A DNA stretch of 64,000 bases from Polynucleobacter sp. UB-Piko-W3 (GTDB lineage Bacteria; Pseudomonadota; Gammaproteobacteria; Burkholderiales; Burkholderiaceae): positions 891,545-955,544 of the forward strand of contig NZ_JACVPY010000002.1 in assembly GCF_018881635.1 (NCBI RefSeq), written 5' to 3'. Position numbers and translations under genes: made by a program. Below are positions 18,007 to 26,663 of the stretch, piece by piece. The notes beneath the pieces are model-generated. The model was not told the DNA's origin. It worked only from the letters and a program-made list of their open reading frames with translations, and did not search any database. The first letter of the stretch is position 1, and the number at the start of each line of letters is the position of its first letter.

Positions 18007-18033
18007 GGAATTCTCCAGATCGGGACGAATTCC
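18007..18033. promoter_or_regulatory. inverted repeat, candidate operator in front of the Mo-hydroxylase/sox unit
   Basis: GGAATTC and GAATTCC, 7 bases each with 13 between, lie 32 bases upstream of the small-subunit start and just downstream of a TATAAA that could be its -10 box. This is where a repressor of the operon would bind; the function is inferred from position only. Confidence 0.35.
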
Positions 18034-18207
18034 AGCTTTTTATACCTTACTAATGTTGTGCCTATATTAAACAAGAATATATTTATTGCGATGCAATATA
18101 AATCTGGGTTTCAGACTGGTATCGCTATCAAGGGGATTGACTCTTCAAGAGCGCTTAGCATTCGCCCTAAAGAGAGTGCTTATGTAAGCCTAGCAATGGG
18201 CATGAAT

Positions 18208-18233
18208 GGTGTTACTAGCGCCGTAGTAACACC
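18208..18233. repeat. perfect 10-bp palindrome with 6-base loop
   Basis: GGTGTTACTA-GCGCCG-TAGTAACACC is a perfect inverted repeat 41 bases after the stop of the minus-strand Bug gene. It could fold into a strong hairpin, but no T-run follows on either strand, so it is either a 3'-end protecting hairpin or a protein site. Confidence 0.7.
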
Positions 18234-18274
18234 AGTGATCTGTCATTGATAAGCAGCAAGAAGGCTGACTGGCA

Positions 18275-19258
18275 TTACTCAGACTTGCTTAGGGCAGTCT
18301 TCACAATGGGGGAAAATCTGACTAGGTCCGCCTTTATTTGCTCGCCAAATTTTTCTGGGGTGCCAGGAGAAGGGGTAATGCCCATTACAAAAAGCCTTGC
18401 CTTACCTTCTGATGAATTCAAAATCTCATTTAGCGCTTGATTCAATTTGTCAATAATTGGCTTAGGTGTTTTTGCAGGAGCTAATAAACCCACCCAATCA
18501 TCGATCACAAAATCTTTAACGCCGCCTTCAATAAAAGTTGGCACATCCGGCATGCTTGGACTTCTCTTTGCGCTCGATACTGCGATTGCTTTAATCCGTC
18601 CTGAACTAACATATTGGTTTGCTCCAGCAACTGCTGTGTAAACCAAGGGAATATTGCCTCCTAACAAATCAAGCAGAGCTTGACCCCCTCCTTTGTAAGG
18701 AACATGAACTAAGTTAGCTCCCGTTCTTTGCTTAAGCAATTCGCCAGCAATGTGAGGGGTACCGCCAGAGCCAGACGTCCCATACGAAAGGCCATTCGGA
18801 TCTTTTTTTGAGAGCGCGATCACATCTGCCAGGGTCTTACCTTGAAAATTATTGTTGGCTACGAGAATCAAAATGGCATCGCCAATTTTTCCAATCGGCG
18901 CAAAATCTTTCACGCTATCAAAAGGAGTTTTTTCATTCAGCAATGGGTTAATGGATAAGGTGCCCGCATAACCTAATAACAAGGTATATCCGTCAGGCTC
19001 TGCTGCCGCAACCATTTGAGAACCAATATTTCCGGAGGCTCCAGGTTTGTTATCAGCAATAACCTGTTGGCCTAACTTTAAGGATAATTGCTCTGCAATA
19101 AAGCGGCCCGATGTATCGGTTACACCACCCGGCGTAAATGGAATAATGAGACGTATTGGTCGATTAGGATAGTTCGCTTGTGCGAAGCTGAGCATAGGAG
19201 TCAGGCCTGCAAAAAGAATGATTGCAGATACCAGGTAGCGATCCAATTTCATAGTCAC
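18275..19258 (-). CDS. Bug-family tripartite tricarboxylate transporter substrate-binding protein
   Basis: A 327-residue periplasmic protein of the Bug (TctC) family, abundant in Burkholderiales. A signal peptide ends near SFA-QA; YPNRPIRLIIPFTPGGVTD is the family's first ligand loop, followed by GQQVIADNKPGASG and HVPYKGGGQALLDLLGG. These proteins bind carboxylates or similar small acids for TctAB permeases, or act as sensors. No tctA/tctB is nearby. It is the last of a three-gene minus-strand unit (aminotransferase, PEP mutase-family enzyme, Bug protein), only 3 bases after the lyase gene, which suggests it delivers that pathway's substrate. Confidence 0.93.
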   Translation of the reverse strand: MTMKLDRYLVSAIILFAGLTPMLSFAQANYPNRPIRLIIPFTPGGVTDTSGRFIAEQLSLKLGQQVIADNKPGASGNIGSQMVAAAEPDGYTLLLGYAGTLSINPLLNEKTPFDSVKDFAPIGKIGDAILILVANNNFQGKTLADVIALSKKDPNGLSYGTSGSGGTPHIAGELLKQRTGANLVHVPYKGGGQALLDLLGGNIPLVYTAVAGANQYVSSGRIKAIAVSSAKRSPSMPDVPTFIEGGVKDFVIDDWVGLLAPAKTPKPIIDKLNQALNEILNSSEGKARLFVMGITPSPGTPEKFGEQIKADLVRFSPIVKTALSKSE

Positions 19259-19261
19259 CTC

Positions 19262-20137
19262 TTATTTAGTTTCGACAAAGCGTTTTTCAAACTCCCACAC
19301 ATCTTCAAAACCCATCAACTTAGATAAATCGGCAAAGTCGTACAACTCTACGGGATTATCAATCGATGATCCAGAATCTTTGAAGTGATCATAAACTTTG
19401 GTCATCGCCTGAACTGAAGCGAGCAAAGCGGTTACTGGAAAGATTGCGATCTTGAAACCCAATTGTTCTAGTGCTGCTTTGGGTAATACAGGGGTTCTGC
19501 CTTTTTCTACCATATTGGCAATTAACGGATGATCTGGAAACGTTTGACCAATACGTCTCATCTCTAACTCAGTTTCAGGGGACTCAATAAACAAGATATC
19601 AGCGCCAGCACGAGCATACGCCTCGCCGCGTCGTAGCGCCTCGTCTAAGCCTAAGGTTGTTCGAGCATCTGTTCTCGCAATAATTTTGAAATTGGGATCC
19701 GTACGCGATGAGGCTGCAACCTCAATCTTTTTGACCATATCCTCCATGGGAATCACCCTGCGACCCGGCGTGTGTCCACATTTTTTTGGGAACTCTTGAT
19801 CTTCTAGCTGTATTGCAACAGCACCTGCTGCTTCATACCCTCGAATAGTATGACGAACATTTAATAAGCCGCCATAACCTGTATCGCCATCAGCAATCAA
19901 AGGCGTCTTTGCCATGCCAGCCATCGCAGTAACTCTACCAACCATCTCAGAATAGGTTGCTAAGCCCGCATCAGGCAAACCTAAAAGGGAGGCGACTGTG
20001 CCGTAGCCCGTCATGTAGAGTGCATCAAAATTCATGCGATCGGCAAGGCGCAATGAAACCATTTCATAAACACCAGGCGCAACAATTAAGCCGGGTTTAT
20101 TTAGTCGCTCATTAAAAAGTGTTCTCTGGGTAGTCAT
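19262..20137 (-). CDS. PEP mutase/isocitrate lyase family enzyme (oxaloacetate decarboxylase-like)
   Basis: This 291-residue cytosolic enzyme has the phosphoenolpyruvate mutase/isocitrate lyase barrel. The Mg-binding DGDTGYGG segment (about residues 83-90), the EDQEFPKKCGH motif with the catalytic Cys, and ARTDAR are visible. KKCGH is characteristic of lyases rather than of true PEP mutase, so C-C bond cleavage or decarboxylation of a 2-oxo or substituted malate/citrate acid is likely (oxaloacetate decarboxylase, dimethylmalate lyase or methylisocitrate lyase-like). It lies between an aminotransferase gene and a Bug protein gene, consistent with a small organic or amino acid degradation pathway. 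Confidence 0.88.
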   Translation of the reverse strand: MTTQRTLFNERLNKPGLIVAPGVYEMVSLRLADRMNFDALYMTGYGTVASLLGLPDAGLATYSEMVGRVTAMAGMAKTPLIADGDTGYGGLLNVRHTIRGYEAAGAVAIQLEDQEFPKKCGHTPGRRVIPMEDMVKKIEVAASSRTDPNFKIIARTDARTTLGLDEALRRGEAYARAGADILFIESPETELEMRRIGQTFPDHPLIANMVEKGRTPVLPKAALEQLGFKIAIFPVTALLASVQAMTKVYDHFKDSGSSIDNPVELYDFADLSKLMGFEDVWEFEKRFVETK

Positions 20138-20178
20138 TTATCTTCTCATTTCTATTGATTTTTTATTCTATTAATTTT

Positions 20179-21555
20179 CTAGGTATTGATTTCCATCGCA
20201 GCATCTACTGCCTCACCAAGCGCACTGCACAAGAACTCTACTTCTTCCGGCTTTGAAATAAATGGTGGGCCTACTGCAATACAGTCACCCGCTACCCGCA
20301 CGAGAGCTCCCCGCTCAATACAAGCCTCTAGAACTTTCAATGCACGTAACCCAGGCTTTCCAGGAACGGGATCTAAATCAATTGCGCCAGATAATCCAAA
20401 GTTTCGAATATCCAGTATTCCGGATTTACCTTTGAGTGCATGAAGTCCATTTTCTAGAATGGGTTCTAGTGCCTTAGCTCGATTGACTAAATCATCTGAT
20501 TCAAAAATATCAAGCACTGCATGCGCCGCTGCAGTGGGTATGGGATGTCCTGAGTAGGTGTAGCCATGAAAGAATTCAATCGACTGCTCTTGCCCGCCGT
20601 TATTGATGATACTGTCATAAATATCACCACGGACCAGTACGCCGCCCATCGGGATAACACCATTAGTAATGGCTTTGGCAAAAATCAGCATATCAGGCAC
20701 TACACCAAAGCGATCAGCGCCAAAGTTCGCGCCTAAGCGGCCAAAACCCGTAATCACTTCATCAAAGATCAAGAGAATGCCGTGCTTAGTACAAATCTCA
20801 CGTATCTTTTGTAGATAACCTTCTGGCGGAACAATCACACCAGTAGATCCTTGCACAGGCTCCAGAATCACTGCTGCAATCGTATTAGCATCCTGCAGAG
20901 CGACGATCTTTTCTAATTCATCGGCCAGATGAGCACCCCACTTCGGCTGGCCTTTAGAGAAAGCCATTTGAGAAAGATTTAAGGTATGCGGTAAATGATC
21001 TACGCCTGCAATCATTAAGCTGGTAAACATTTTTCGGTTAGCCACCATGCCCCCAACTGAGATGCCACCCATCCCAACACCGTGATAAGCACGATCACGT
21101 CCAATCATGCGCACTCGAGAAGCGTTGCCCATCACGCGATGGTATCCAATCGCAATCTTGAGTGCGGTATCGACCCCTTCAGAGCCAGAGTTGGTAAAAA
21201 ACACTTTCTCCAATCCCTTGGGCGCCATTTTGACAATGCGACTTGCCAACGTAAAAGTAGCCTCACTTGCCATCTGAAATGCAGGGCAATAATCCATGGT
21301 TTCATATTGTTTATTAATGGCTGCACCAATACGTGGATCAGCATGCCCCAAGGGGGAGCACCAGAGCCCAGAGAGGCCATCAAAGAGCTTACGTGCATGG
21401 TTATCGTAGTAGTAAGCTCCCTTAGCAGACTGCATCACCTTCGGGTTCTGATGAAAGTAACGATTAGGAGTAAATGGCAGCCAATAAGCTGACATATCAA
21501 TTTTGTTGGAATCGGAAGCTGCCATAGATCTTTCTACTGAAATGAATGAACTCAT
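20179..21555 (-). CDS. class III aminotransferase, beta-alanine (omega-amino acid):pyruvate type
   Basis: A 458-residue PLP enzyme. It follows the beta-alanine:pyruvate transaminase pattern closely: an N-terminal YWLPFTPNRYF, LFDGLSGLWCSPLGH, VFFTNSGSEGVDTA, MIGRDRAYHGVGMGG, the PLP-binding LIFDEVITGFGR, and the lysine that forms the Schiff base in FAKAITNGVIPMGGV (about residue 290). It would move the amino group of an omega-amino acid, diamine or taurine-like compound to pyruvate. It heads the three-gene minus-strand unit and diverges from a second Bug gene 45 bases away, so a shared regulatory region is likely at 21556-21600. Confidence 0.92.
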   Translation of the reverse strand: MSSFISVERSMAASDSNKIDMSAYWLPFTPNRYFHQNPKVMQSAKGAYYYDNHARKLFDGLSGLWCSPLGHADPRIGAAINKQYETMDYCPAFQMASEATFTLASRIVKMAPKGLEKVFFTNSGSEGVDTALKIAIGYHRVMGNASRVRMIGRDRAYHGVGMGGISVGGMVANRKMFTSLMIAGVDHLPHTLNLSQMAFSKGQPKWGAHLADELEKIVALQDANTIAAVILEPVQGSTGVIVPPEGYLQKIREICTKHGILLIFDEVITGFGRLGANFGADRFGVVPDMLIFAKAITNGVIPMGGVLVRGDIYDSIINNGGQEQSIEFFHGYTYSGHPIPTAAAHAVLDIFESDDLVNRAKALEPILENGLHALKGKSGILDIRNFGLSGAIDLDPVPGKPGLRALKVLEACIERGALVRVAGDCIAVGPPFISKPEEVEFLCSALGEAVDAAMEINT

Positions 21556-21600
21556 TCTAAATATCTAATACTATATAACTGATCATCCTTAAGAAACTGA

Positions 21601-22602
21601 ATGGAACCCAAAATGAAAGCACTTCAATATCCAATAAGATCCCTATTCATTGGTTTTATTGGCCTTCTAGTGAATACATCACTATTAGCGGCCCCAGATA
21701 CAGATTGGCCCAAGAAACCTATTGTTGCAATATTGTCCTTCCCCGCTGGTGGATCAACCGATGTATTTGCCCGAGCTGTCATGGCGCCACTTGGTGAGGC
21801 TTTAGGTCAATCCATTGTGATTGACAACAAACCGGGTGCAGGTGGCATGATTGGTCTACAAGCTGCAGCTAAAGCTGCACCTGATGGCTATACGATTCAT
21901 TTCAGTGCACTGACTAATCAAGTCATTTCTCAAGCGCTCTTTAAAAACCCGCCTGCAGATTTGCGTAAAGACTATGCACCAGTTGCACTTGTTGGAACAG
22001 TACCGCACCTCATCGTCGTCAATCCGGGTGTTCCTGCTAAAAATCTTCCTGAGCTAATTGCTTTTATTAAATCTAAAAAGGGTGATTTCAATTACGCCTC
22101 TCAGGGTAATGGCAGCCTCTCACACTTAGAATCTACTTTATTCATGCAGCGCATTGGTGCTACCGGAACGCACATACCTTACAAAGGAAGTAGCTTTGCC
22201 CTGCCCGATCTCATCGCCGGCAATACTCTCATGATGTTTGATAGCGTAACTGCTTCATTGCCACATATTCAGAGTGGTAAGTTACGGCCAATCGCCATTG
22301 CCGCTGCAGAGCGCTCACCCCTGATGCCAAATGTTCCAACGCTGGGGCAAGATGGCATGAAGCAGTTCGATGTGGAGAACTTCTATGCCGTTTATGTACC
22401 AAAAGGTGTGCCTCCAGCCATCATCTCTAAACTAGAGCGTGAAATTCGCAAGATATTAACCAATCCTGATTTCAAAGCCCGCATGGCAACGCAAGGGATC
22501 CATCCCCAGTTTGCTAACTCCGAGAAATTGGCTGAGATCACAACGGAAGAACATAACAAATGGGAGAAGGTAGTAAAGTCAGCGAATATCAAAGTTGATT
22601 GA
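21601..22602 (+). CDS. Bug-family substrate-binding protein (second copy)
   Basis: A 333-residue TctC/Bug protein with signal peptide (cleavage near LLAA-PD), the loop KPIVAILSFPAGGSTDVFARA, IVIDNKPGAGGMIG and THIPYKGSSFALPDLIAG. It resembles the protein at 18275-19258 in architecture but diverges clearly, so it probably binds a different ligand. It diverges from the aminotransferase gene and is followed after 44 bases by a gamma-glutamyltransferase gene, hinting at uptake of a gamma-glutamyl compound or amino acid. No permease gene is adjacent. Confidence 0.92.
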   Translation: MEPKMKALQYPIRSLFIGFIGLLVNTSLLAAPDTDWPKKPIVAILSFPAGGSTDVFARAVMAPLGEALGQSIVIDNKPGAGGMIGLQAAAKAAPDGYTIHFSALTNQVISQALFKNPPADLRKDYAPVALVGTVPHLIVVNPGVPAKNLPELIAFIKSKKGDFNYASQGNGSLSHLESTLFMQRIGATGTHIPYKGSSFALPDLIAGNTLMMFDSVTASLPHIQSGKLRPIAIAAAERSPLMPNVPTLGQDGMKQFDVENFYAVYVPKGVPPAIISKLEREIRKILTNPDFKARMATQGIHPQFANSEKLAEITTEEHNKWEKVVKSANIKVD

Positions 22603-22646
22603 ACCTTTTAATAACGCAGTAAATAAGAATAAGTAAATAAGTCCCT

Positions 22647-24236
22647 ATGTTGATTTCCCCTCCCTTTGGCGGTGGTCGTGCGCCCGTTCTAGCTAAAAAT
22701 ACGGTTACCAGTTCTCAGCCCCTTGCAACACAAGCAGGCATTGAGGCACTTCAGAATGGCGGCAATGCAGTCGATGCCGCACTTGCTACTGCCATCACCT
22801 TAACGGTTGTAGAGCCAACCATGAATGGCATAGGCGGGGATAGCTTTGCCATTCTCTGGGATGGCAAGAAGCTCCATGGTTTAAATGCTTCGGGCCGTGC
22901 CCCTGCCGCCTGGACTCCAGCACATTTTGCTGGTAAATCCGCGATGGATCTCATTGGCTGGAATACCGTGACTGTTCCAGGCGTGGTTGCTGGTTGGGTT
23001 GAGTTATCGAAAAAATTTGGCAAGCTCCCTTTTGCGCAATTATTTAAACGTGCGATTAATTACGCAGAGAATGGCTTTCCAGTTTCTCCTGTGATTGCGC
23101 GCCAATGGCGTGAAGCTATTCCGATTCTCAAAGATCAACCAGGATTTAAAGAGTCTTTTCTGATTGACGGCAAATCTCCTCAAGTAGGGCAGATCTGGAA
23201 GTTTCCTGCTCAAGCAAAAACCTTAAAAGAAATTGCTGCCACTCAAGGCGAGTCTTTTTATAAAGGCCCCCTTGCTCAAAGCATGGTCGACTTTGCAAAA
23301 ACTTCTGGCGGTTGCTTTACGATGCAAGACTTTGCTGATAACAAACCAGAATGGGTTGAGCCGCTCGGCTTTGATTATGGCGACTACACCCTCCATGAAA
23401 TCCCCCCCAATGGTTCTGGCATTGCTGCGCAAATCGCTTTAGGTATATTGCAAGCTGCAAACGTGAATCAATATCCCGCTAACTCTGCAAAGCATATTCA
23501 TTTGCAAGTCGAGGCAATGCGCATGGCCTTTGCTGATGCTTATGAGTGTGTTTCTGATGCACGCTCGATGACAATGCCGGTAAGCTCCTTACTCAATCGA
23601 GAGTATTTAGCTAGCCGTGCGGCACTCATTAATCACCATAAAGCAGGCTCTTATGGTCCTGGTGATCCACACTCTGGTGGCACAGTCTATCTTTGCGCTG
23701 CAGATCAATCTGGCATGATGATTTCGTATATTCAGTCGAACTTCAAAGGCTTTGGTTCAGGGGTGGTTGCGCCAGGTGGCATTGCTTTACATAACCGTGG
23801 CATGAGCTTTAGCCTGAAAGATGGACACCCTAATCAAGTTGCACCAGGCAAGCGCCCTTTTCACACCATCATTCCAGCCTTCTTAACAAAGGATGGCAGA
23901 CCTACTATGGCATTTGGTGTGATGGGAGGCAATATGCAACCACAAGGTCATATTCAATTTGCCATTCGCTTTATCGATGAGCATCTCAACCCTCAGGCCT
24001 GCTCTGATGCACCCCGCTGGCGCATTGATGACTTAGGCAAACTGACTGTTGAAGCGGAGATGCCTGCGGATATTGTTGAGGGCCTCAAGAATATGGGGCA
24101 TGAGGTCATGGTGATGCCTGCAGACAGCTTAGATTTTGGTAGTGCACAGGCCATTGCTAAGATCAGCGATGACGCTGACTCTGCCTACATTGCTGGTAGC
24201 GATCACCGCAGAGATGGTTTGGCTGCTGGGTTTTAA
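22647..24236 (+). CDS. gamma-glutamyltransferase family protein
   Basis: At 529 residues this is an Ntn-hydrolase of the gamma-glutamyltranspeptidase family, which hydrolyses or transfers gamma-glutamyl groups from glutathione-like compounds. The N-terminal VTSSQPLATQAGIEAL, GGNAVDAALA and GIGGDSF motifs are typical. The autoprocessing threonine is in HSGGTVYLCAAD (about residue 346), opening the small subunit, and the GKRPFHTIIPAF and GVMGGNMQPQGH motifs follow. There is no signal peptide, unlike secreted GGTs, so it may act in the cytosol on an imported substrate. Homologues are also annotated as YwrD-type. Confidence 0.93.
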   Translation: MLISPPFGGGRAPVLAKNTVTSSQPLATQAGIEALQNGGNAVDAALATAITLTVVEPTMNGIGGDSFAILWDGKKLHGLNASGRAPAAWTPAHFAGKSAMDLIGWNTVTVPGVVAGWVELSKKFGKLPFAQLFKRAINYAENGFPVSPVIARQWREAIPILKDQPGFKESFLIDGKSPQVGQIWKFPAQAKTLKEIAATQGESFYKGPLAQSMVDFAKTSGGCFTMQDFADNKPEWVEPLGFDYGDYTLHEIPPNGSGIAAQIALGILQAANVNQYPANSAKHIHLQVEAMRMAFADAYECVSDARSMTMPVSSLLNREYLASRAALINHHKAGSYGPGDPHSGGTVYLCAADQSGMMISYIQSNFKGFGSGVVAPGGIALHNRGMSFSLKDGHPNQVAPGKRPFHTIIPAFLTKDGRPTMAFGVMGGNMQPQGHIQFAIRFIDEHLNPQACSDAPRWRIDDLGKLTVEAEMPADIVEGLKNMGHEVMVMPADSLDFGSAQAIAKISDDADSAYIAGSDHRRDGLAAGF

Positions 24237-24256
24237 TTAATAGATTGCTACTAAAG

Positions 24257-25588
24257 CTATTTAGAGGCTGGTAAGCAGTTCAGATAAAAGCGCTTAATTT
24301 CCTGATCGCAGCTCACATCTTTGGGTTGAATGGGTCTTTGAAGAGAGATGCCCTCAATCGTTTTACATCTACTCAGAGCCACGTAGACTTGGCCAGATGC
24401 AAATGCACCAGATGATAGATCCACTTTGACCTTATCGAGTGTCTTGCCCTGACTCTTATGAATGGTGACTGCCCAAGCAAGCATCAAGGGAATTTGCACA
24501 TAAGTACCAATAATGCTGGGAGATATCTTGCCCGACATCATGTCGTGATCGTAGCGATAAGATTCCCATTGATGGCCTGTTACTTCCACGGTATTGGAAT
24601 ATGGTCCGTTCTTCACCATCACCTTTACTTTATCGGCAAGCATCTCTCGGACAACGCCAATCGTACCGTTCACCCAGCGTTTCGGAAAGCCTGGGTCTGT
24701 CGCAGTAAACATCACTTTCGCACCTACCTTGAGAGCGAGATTATTCGCGGAAGGTAAGTTGCGCTCATCGACATTGAACTTACCAGTCATTTTACCTGCA
24801 TAGACTTTAACTTCATTAGTAATAGCTCGTAAGCCTGCGCCATTAATTTGATCTGCTCTCGCATTGGTAGTAGTGAGCGTGATGGTTTCTTCATCTACTT
24901 CTTGATTGGCTTGATAGCACTGGGCATTGAGAGTATCAATTGCTTCATCTACGTCTTGATTAATACGAATACGATTGAGAAGCTCAGCAAAATGCTCATC
25001 TTTCTGACGGAAGATCTTAGAAAGCTCGATCATGGTGACATCTTTACGATGCAAGGCCATTGCACAGAAGAAATAAGGACCCTCGTAACCACGATCAGCG
25101 AGCACTTGCATATCACTACTCGATACGACTGGCGGCAACTGAAATAAATCCCCCACAAACATCACCTGAATGCCACCAAAGGGCTTGCCCTTTTGAGGGC
25201 CGTTCTCGCGTAAGAATAAATCCATCGCATCGACTACATCAGCACGCACCATGGAGATTTCATCAATGATGAGTAATCGAATATCTTTATAGAGACGCTT
25301 ATCCCGCAATGGCTTGATATCCTCCTCGGGAAAGATCAAGCGCGGCGGTAATCTGAAGAATGAATGAATTGTGACGCCCCTCACCTGAAGGGCAGCAACG
25401 CCCGTGGGGGCTACAACGACGACATTCCCAGGGATAGTTTCTCGAAGATAGCCAATGAGCGTTGTTTTGCCAGTACCTGCTTTACCACTAACAAAGATAT
25501 AGGGGTCGTGACGCTCAATAGCCTCAATAACTGCCTGGTAATCAGGCGTAACTTCGATCTCGGATGAATCTACTACAGGACTAGTCAT
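24257..25588 (-). CDS. Pif1-like superfamily 1B DNA helicase
   Basis: A 443-residue ATP-dependent helicase. Walker A GKAGTGKTT is near residues 35-43, motif Ia VVVVAPTGVAALQVRGVTIHSFF follows, Walker B LLIIDEISMV is near 107-116, motif III is in MFVGDLFQLPPV, and the C-terminal VTIHKSQGKTLDKV and VYVALSRCKTIEGI are motifs V and VI. These place it in the Pif1/RecD-like group, which unwinds forked DNA or G-quadruplexes. It is short, with only the helicase core. Its start lies 3 bases after the stop of the SUMF1-domain gene, so the two are co-transcribed; I know of no functional reason for the pairing. Confidence 0.92.
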   Translation of the reverse strand: MTSPVVDSSEIEVTPDYQAVIEAIERHDPYIFVSGKAGTGKTTLIGYLRETIPGNVVVVAPTGVAALQVRGVTIHSFFRLPPRLIFPEEDIKPLRDKRLYKDIRLLIIDEISMVRADVVDAMDLFLRENGPQKGKPFGGIQVMFVGDLFQLPPVVSSSDMQVLADRGYEGPYFFCAMALHRKDVTMIELSKIFRQKDEHFAELLNRIRINQDVDEAIDTLNAQCYQANQEVDEETITLTTTNARADQINGAGLRAITNEVKVYAGKMTGKFNVDERNLPSANNLALKVGAKVMFTATDPGFPKRWVNGTIGVVREMLADKVKVMVKNGPYSNTVEVTGHQWESYRYDHDMMSGKISPSIIGTYVQIPLMLAWAVTIHKSQGKTLDKVKVDLSSGAFASGQVYVALSRCKTIEGISLQRPIQPKDVSCDQEIKRFYLNCLPASK

Positions 25589-25591
25589 GCC

Positions 25592-26374
25592 CTATTGTTT
25601 CACGGCATCAGCCACACACCGAAATCCGATATAAACCACTGTGATATCGCTAGATTTAGATTCCACATCAGACTCTTGCTGTCTCTCTGGACCATACCAC
25701 CATGAAGCGCCACGGGTAATGTACCCACCATTACGCTCTGTGGCCGTCCACTCCCAAACATTGCCACCCATGTCAAACATACCATTGACACCGGGCTTGG
25801 TCGTTTTGGTGGTGACATGCCCTGTGCCACGATTTAAGGCTCCAGCAGGAGCTAAACCTTTGTAGTCACCACAACCACTCAAGCAATGAGAAACCGCTGG
25901 AGTATTACCACCAGGGAATGGGTAACGCTGTCCTTTAACATAGCCAGCAGGAGGATTGGCTCTTTGCTCTAAGAATGCAGCTGAGGTCCACTCAGCATCC
26001 GTCGGTAAACGTTTGCCGTAGTACCGGCAGATAGATTCTGCTTCTTTTTGGTTAAGATGCACTGCAGGCTCAGAATCTCCAGCAGGAACACCATAAGGCG
26101 TCTTCCAAGTCCATCCAGGCTTTTGTACAAAACCACTTTCATAATTCAAACCACCGCCCTTCTTTTCAGCGGCGCTGACAAAGCCGGTAGCAGCAAAACC
26201 TTTGACATCACCAATGTTCATCTCGGTTTGGTCCCAAATGAGGCTACCGATTTGTACTGTGGCGATAGAAGACTTGGGAGCGCTTTGGCCCGTTGTTGGT
26301 CTGAGCATGAAATACGCTGCAATGGCAGTCAGCAATAGGCCAAATAGAATGGGAGTGAAATCAAACTTTTTCAT
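25592..26374 (-). CDS. membrane-anchored SUMF1 (formylglycine-generating enzyme-like) protein
   Basis: The 260-residue protein has one N-terminal membrane anchor (about residues 7-24) and a SUMF1/FGE-sulfatase-like domain: LPTDAEWTSAAF, VNGMFDMGGNVWEWT, YITRGASWW and a final YIGFRCVAD. True formylglycine-generating enzymes use a specific Cys pair for copper; here the cysteines are in CRYYGK, SHCLSGCGD and GFRC, and I cannot identify that pair. No sulfatase gene is nearby, so it may be a periplasmic member of the group with binding rather than catalytic function. It is 3 bases upstream of the Pif1-like helicase. Confidence 0.88.
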   Translation of the reverse strand: MKKFDFTPILFGLLLTAIAAYFMLRPTTGQSAPKSSIATVQIGSLIWDQTEMNIGDVKGFAATGFVSAAEKKGGGLNYESGFVQKPGWTWKTPYGVPAGDSEPAVHLNQKEAESICRYYGKRLPTDAEWTSAAFLEQRANPPAGYVKGQRYPFPGGNTPAVSHCLSGCGDYKGLAPAGALNRGTGHVTTKTTKPGVNGMFDMGGNVWEWTATERNGGYITRGASWWYGPERQQESDVESKSSDITVVYIGFRCVADAVKQ

Positions 26375-26440
26375 GATGGGACAAACTCCAGGGAACTCAG
26401 TTGAATGATATCTATTCTAAAGATATCTATCCGCTTTTGC

Positions 26441-26593
26441 TTAGATGCTGACCTGATTTCTGCCAGCCTGTTTAGCTCGATACATAGCCTGATCACACAG
26501 AGTGAAATACTTCTTCAAGACAAGATTGGTATCTAATTCATGGTCTTTATGGGGGTCATAAATTGCAATGCCGATACTAATCGTAATAAAAAT
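26441..26593 (-). pseudogene. remnant of a GGDEF diguanylate cyclase C-terminus
   Basis: Read on the minus strand, these bases encode TISIGIA, followed by about 25 residues, then CDQAMYRAKQAGRNQVSI and a stop. That is the C-terminal part of a GGDEF domain, including the AMYRAKxxGRN motif that ends diguanylate cyclases. Upstream, homology stops abruptly in AT-rich sequence just after the tRNA-His terminator, and there is no start codon or GGDEF active-site loop. It is therefore a truncated fossil, about 50 codons long, too short to act. It lies between tRNA-His and the SUMF1 gene. Confidence 0.8.
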
Positions 26594-26615
26594 ATATTTA
26601 AAAAATATAAGGAAT

Positions 26616-26648
26616 AAAAAAGCGCCTCAATGAATATTGAAAGCGTTT
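26616..26648 (-). terminator. probable terminator of tRNA-His
   Basis: On the minus strand a hairpin with G-U wobbles (arms ATTGA.../...TCAAT around a GAAT/ATTC loop) ends in CGCTTTTTTATT, about 16 bases downstream of tRNA-His. The stem is imperfect but the T-run is good. Confidence 0.5.
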
Positions 26649-26663
26649 ATATAGAGTGTTTGA

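Larger units (their letters stand above)
17976..18274. other. intergenic region between the Mo-hydroxylase and Bug genes
   Basis: These 299 bases hold the two inverted repeats listed separately and presumably the promoter of the downstream minus-strand unit. A 63-codon plus-strand frame inside it shows no protein-like features. I see no RNA gene. Confidence 0.5.

Noticed and set aside
18058..18249. 63-codon frame between the Bug gene and the Mo-hydroxylase gene
   Set aside because: It includes the palindrome at 18208 and has no ribosome-binding site or family similarity.
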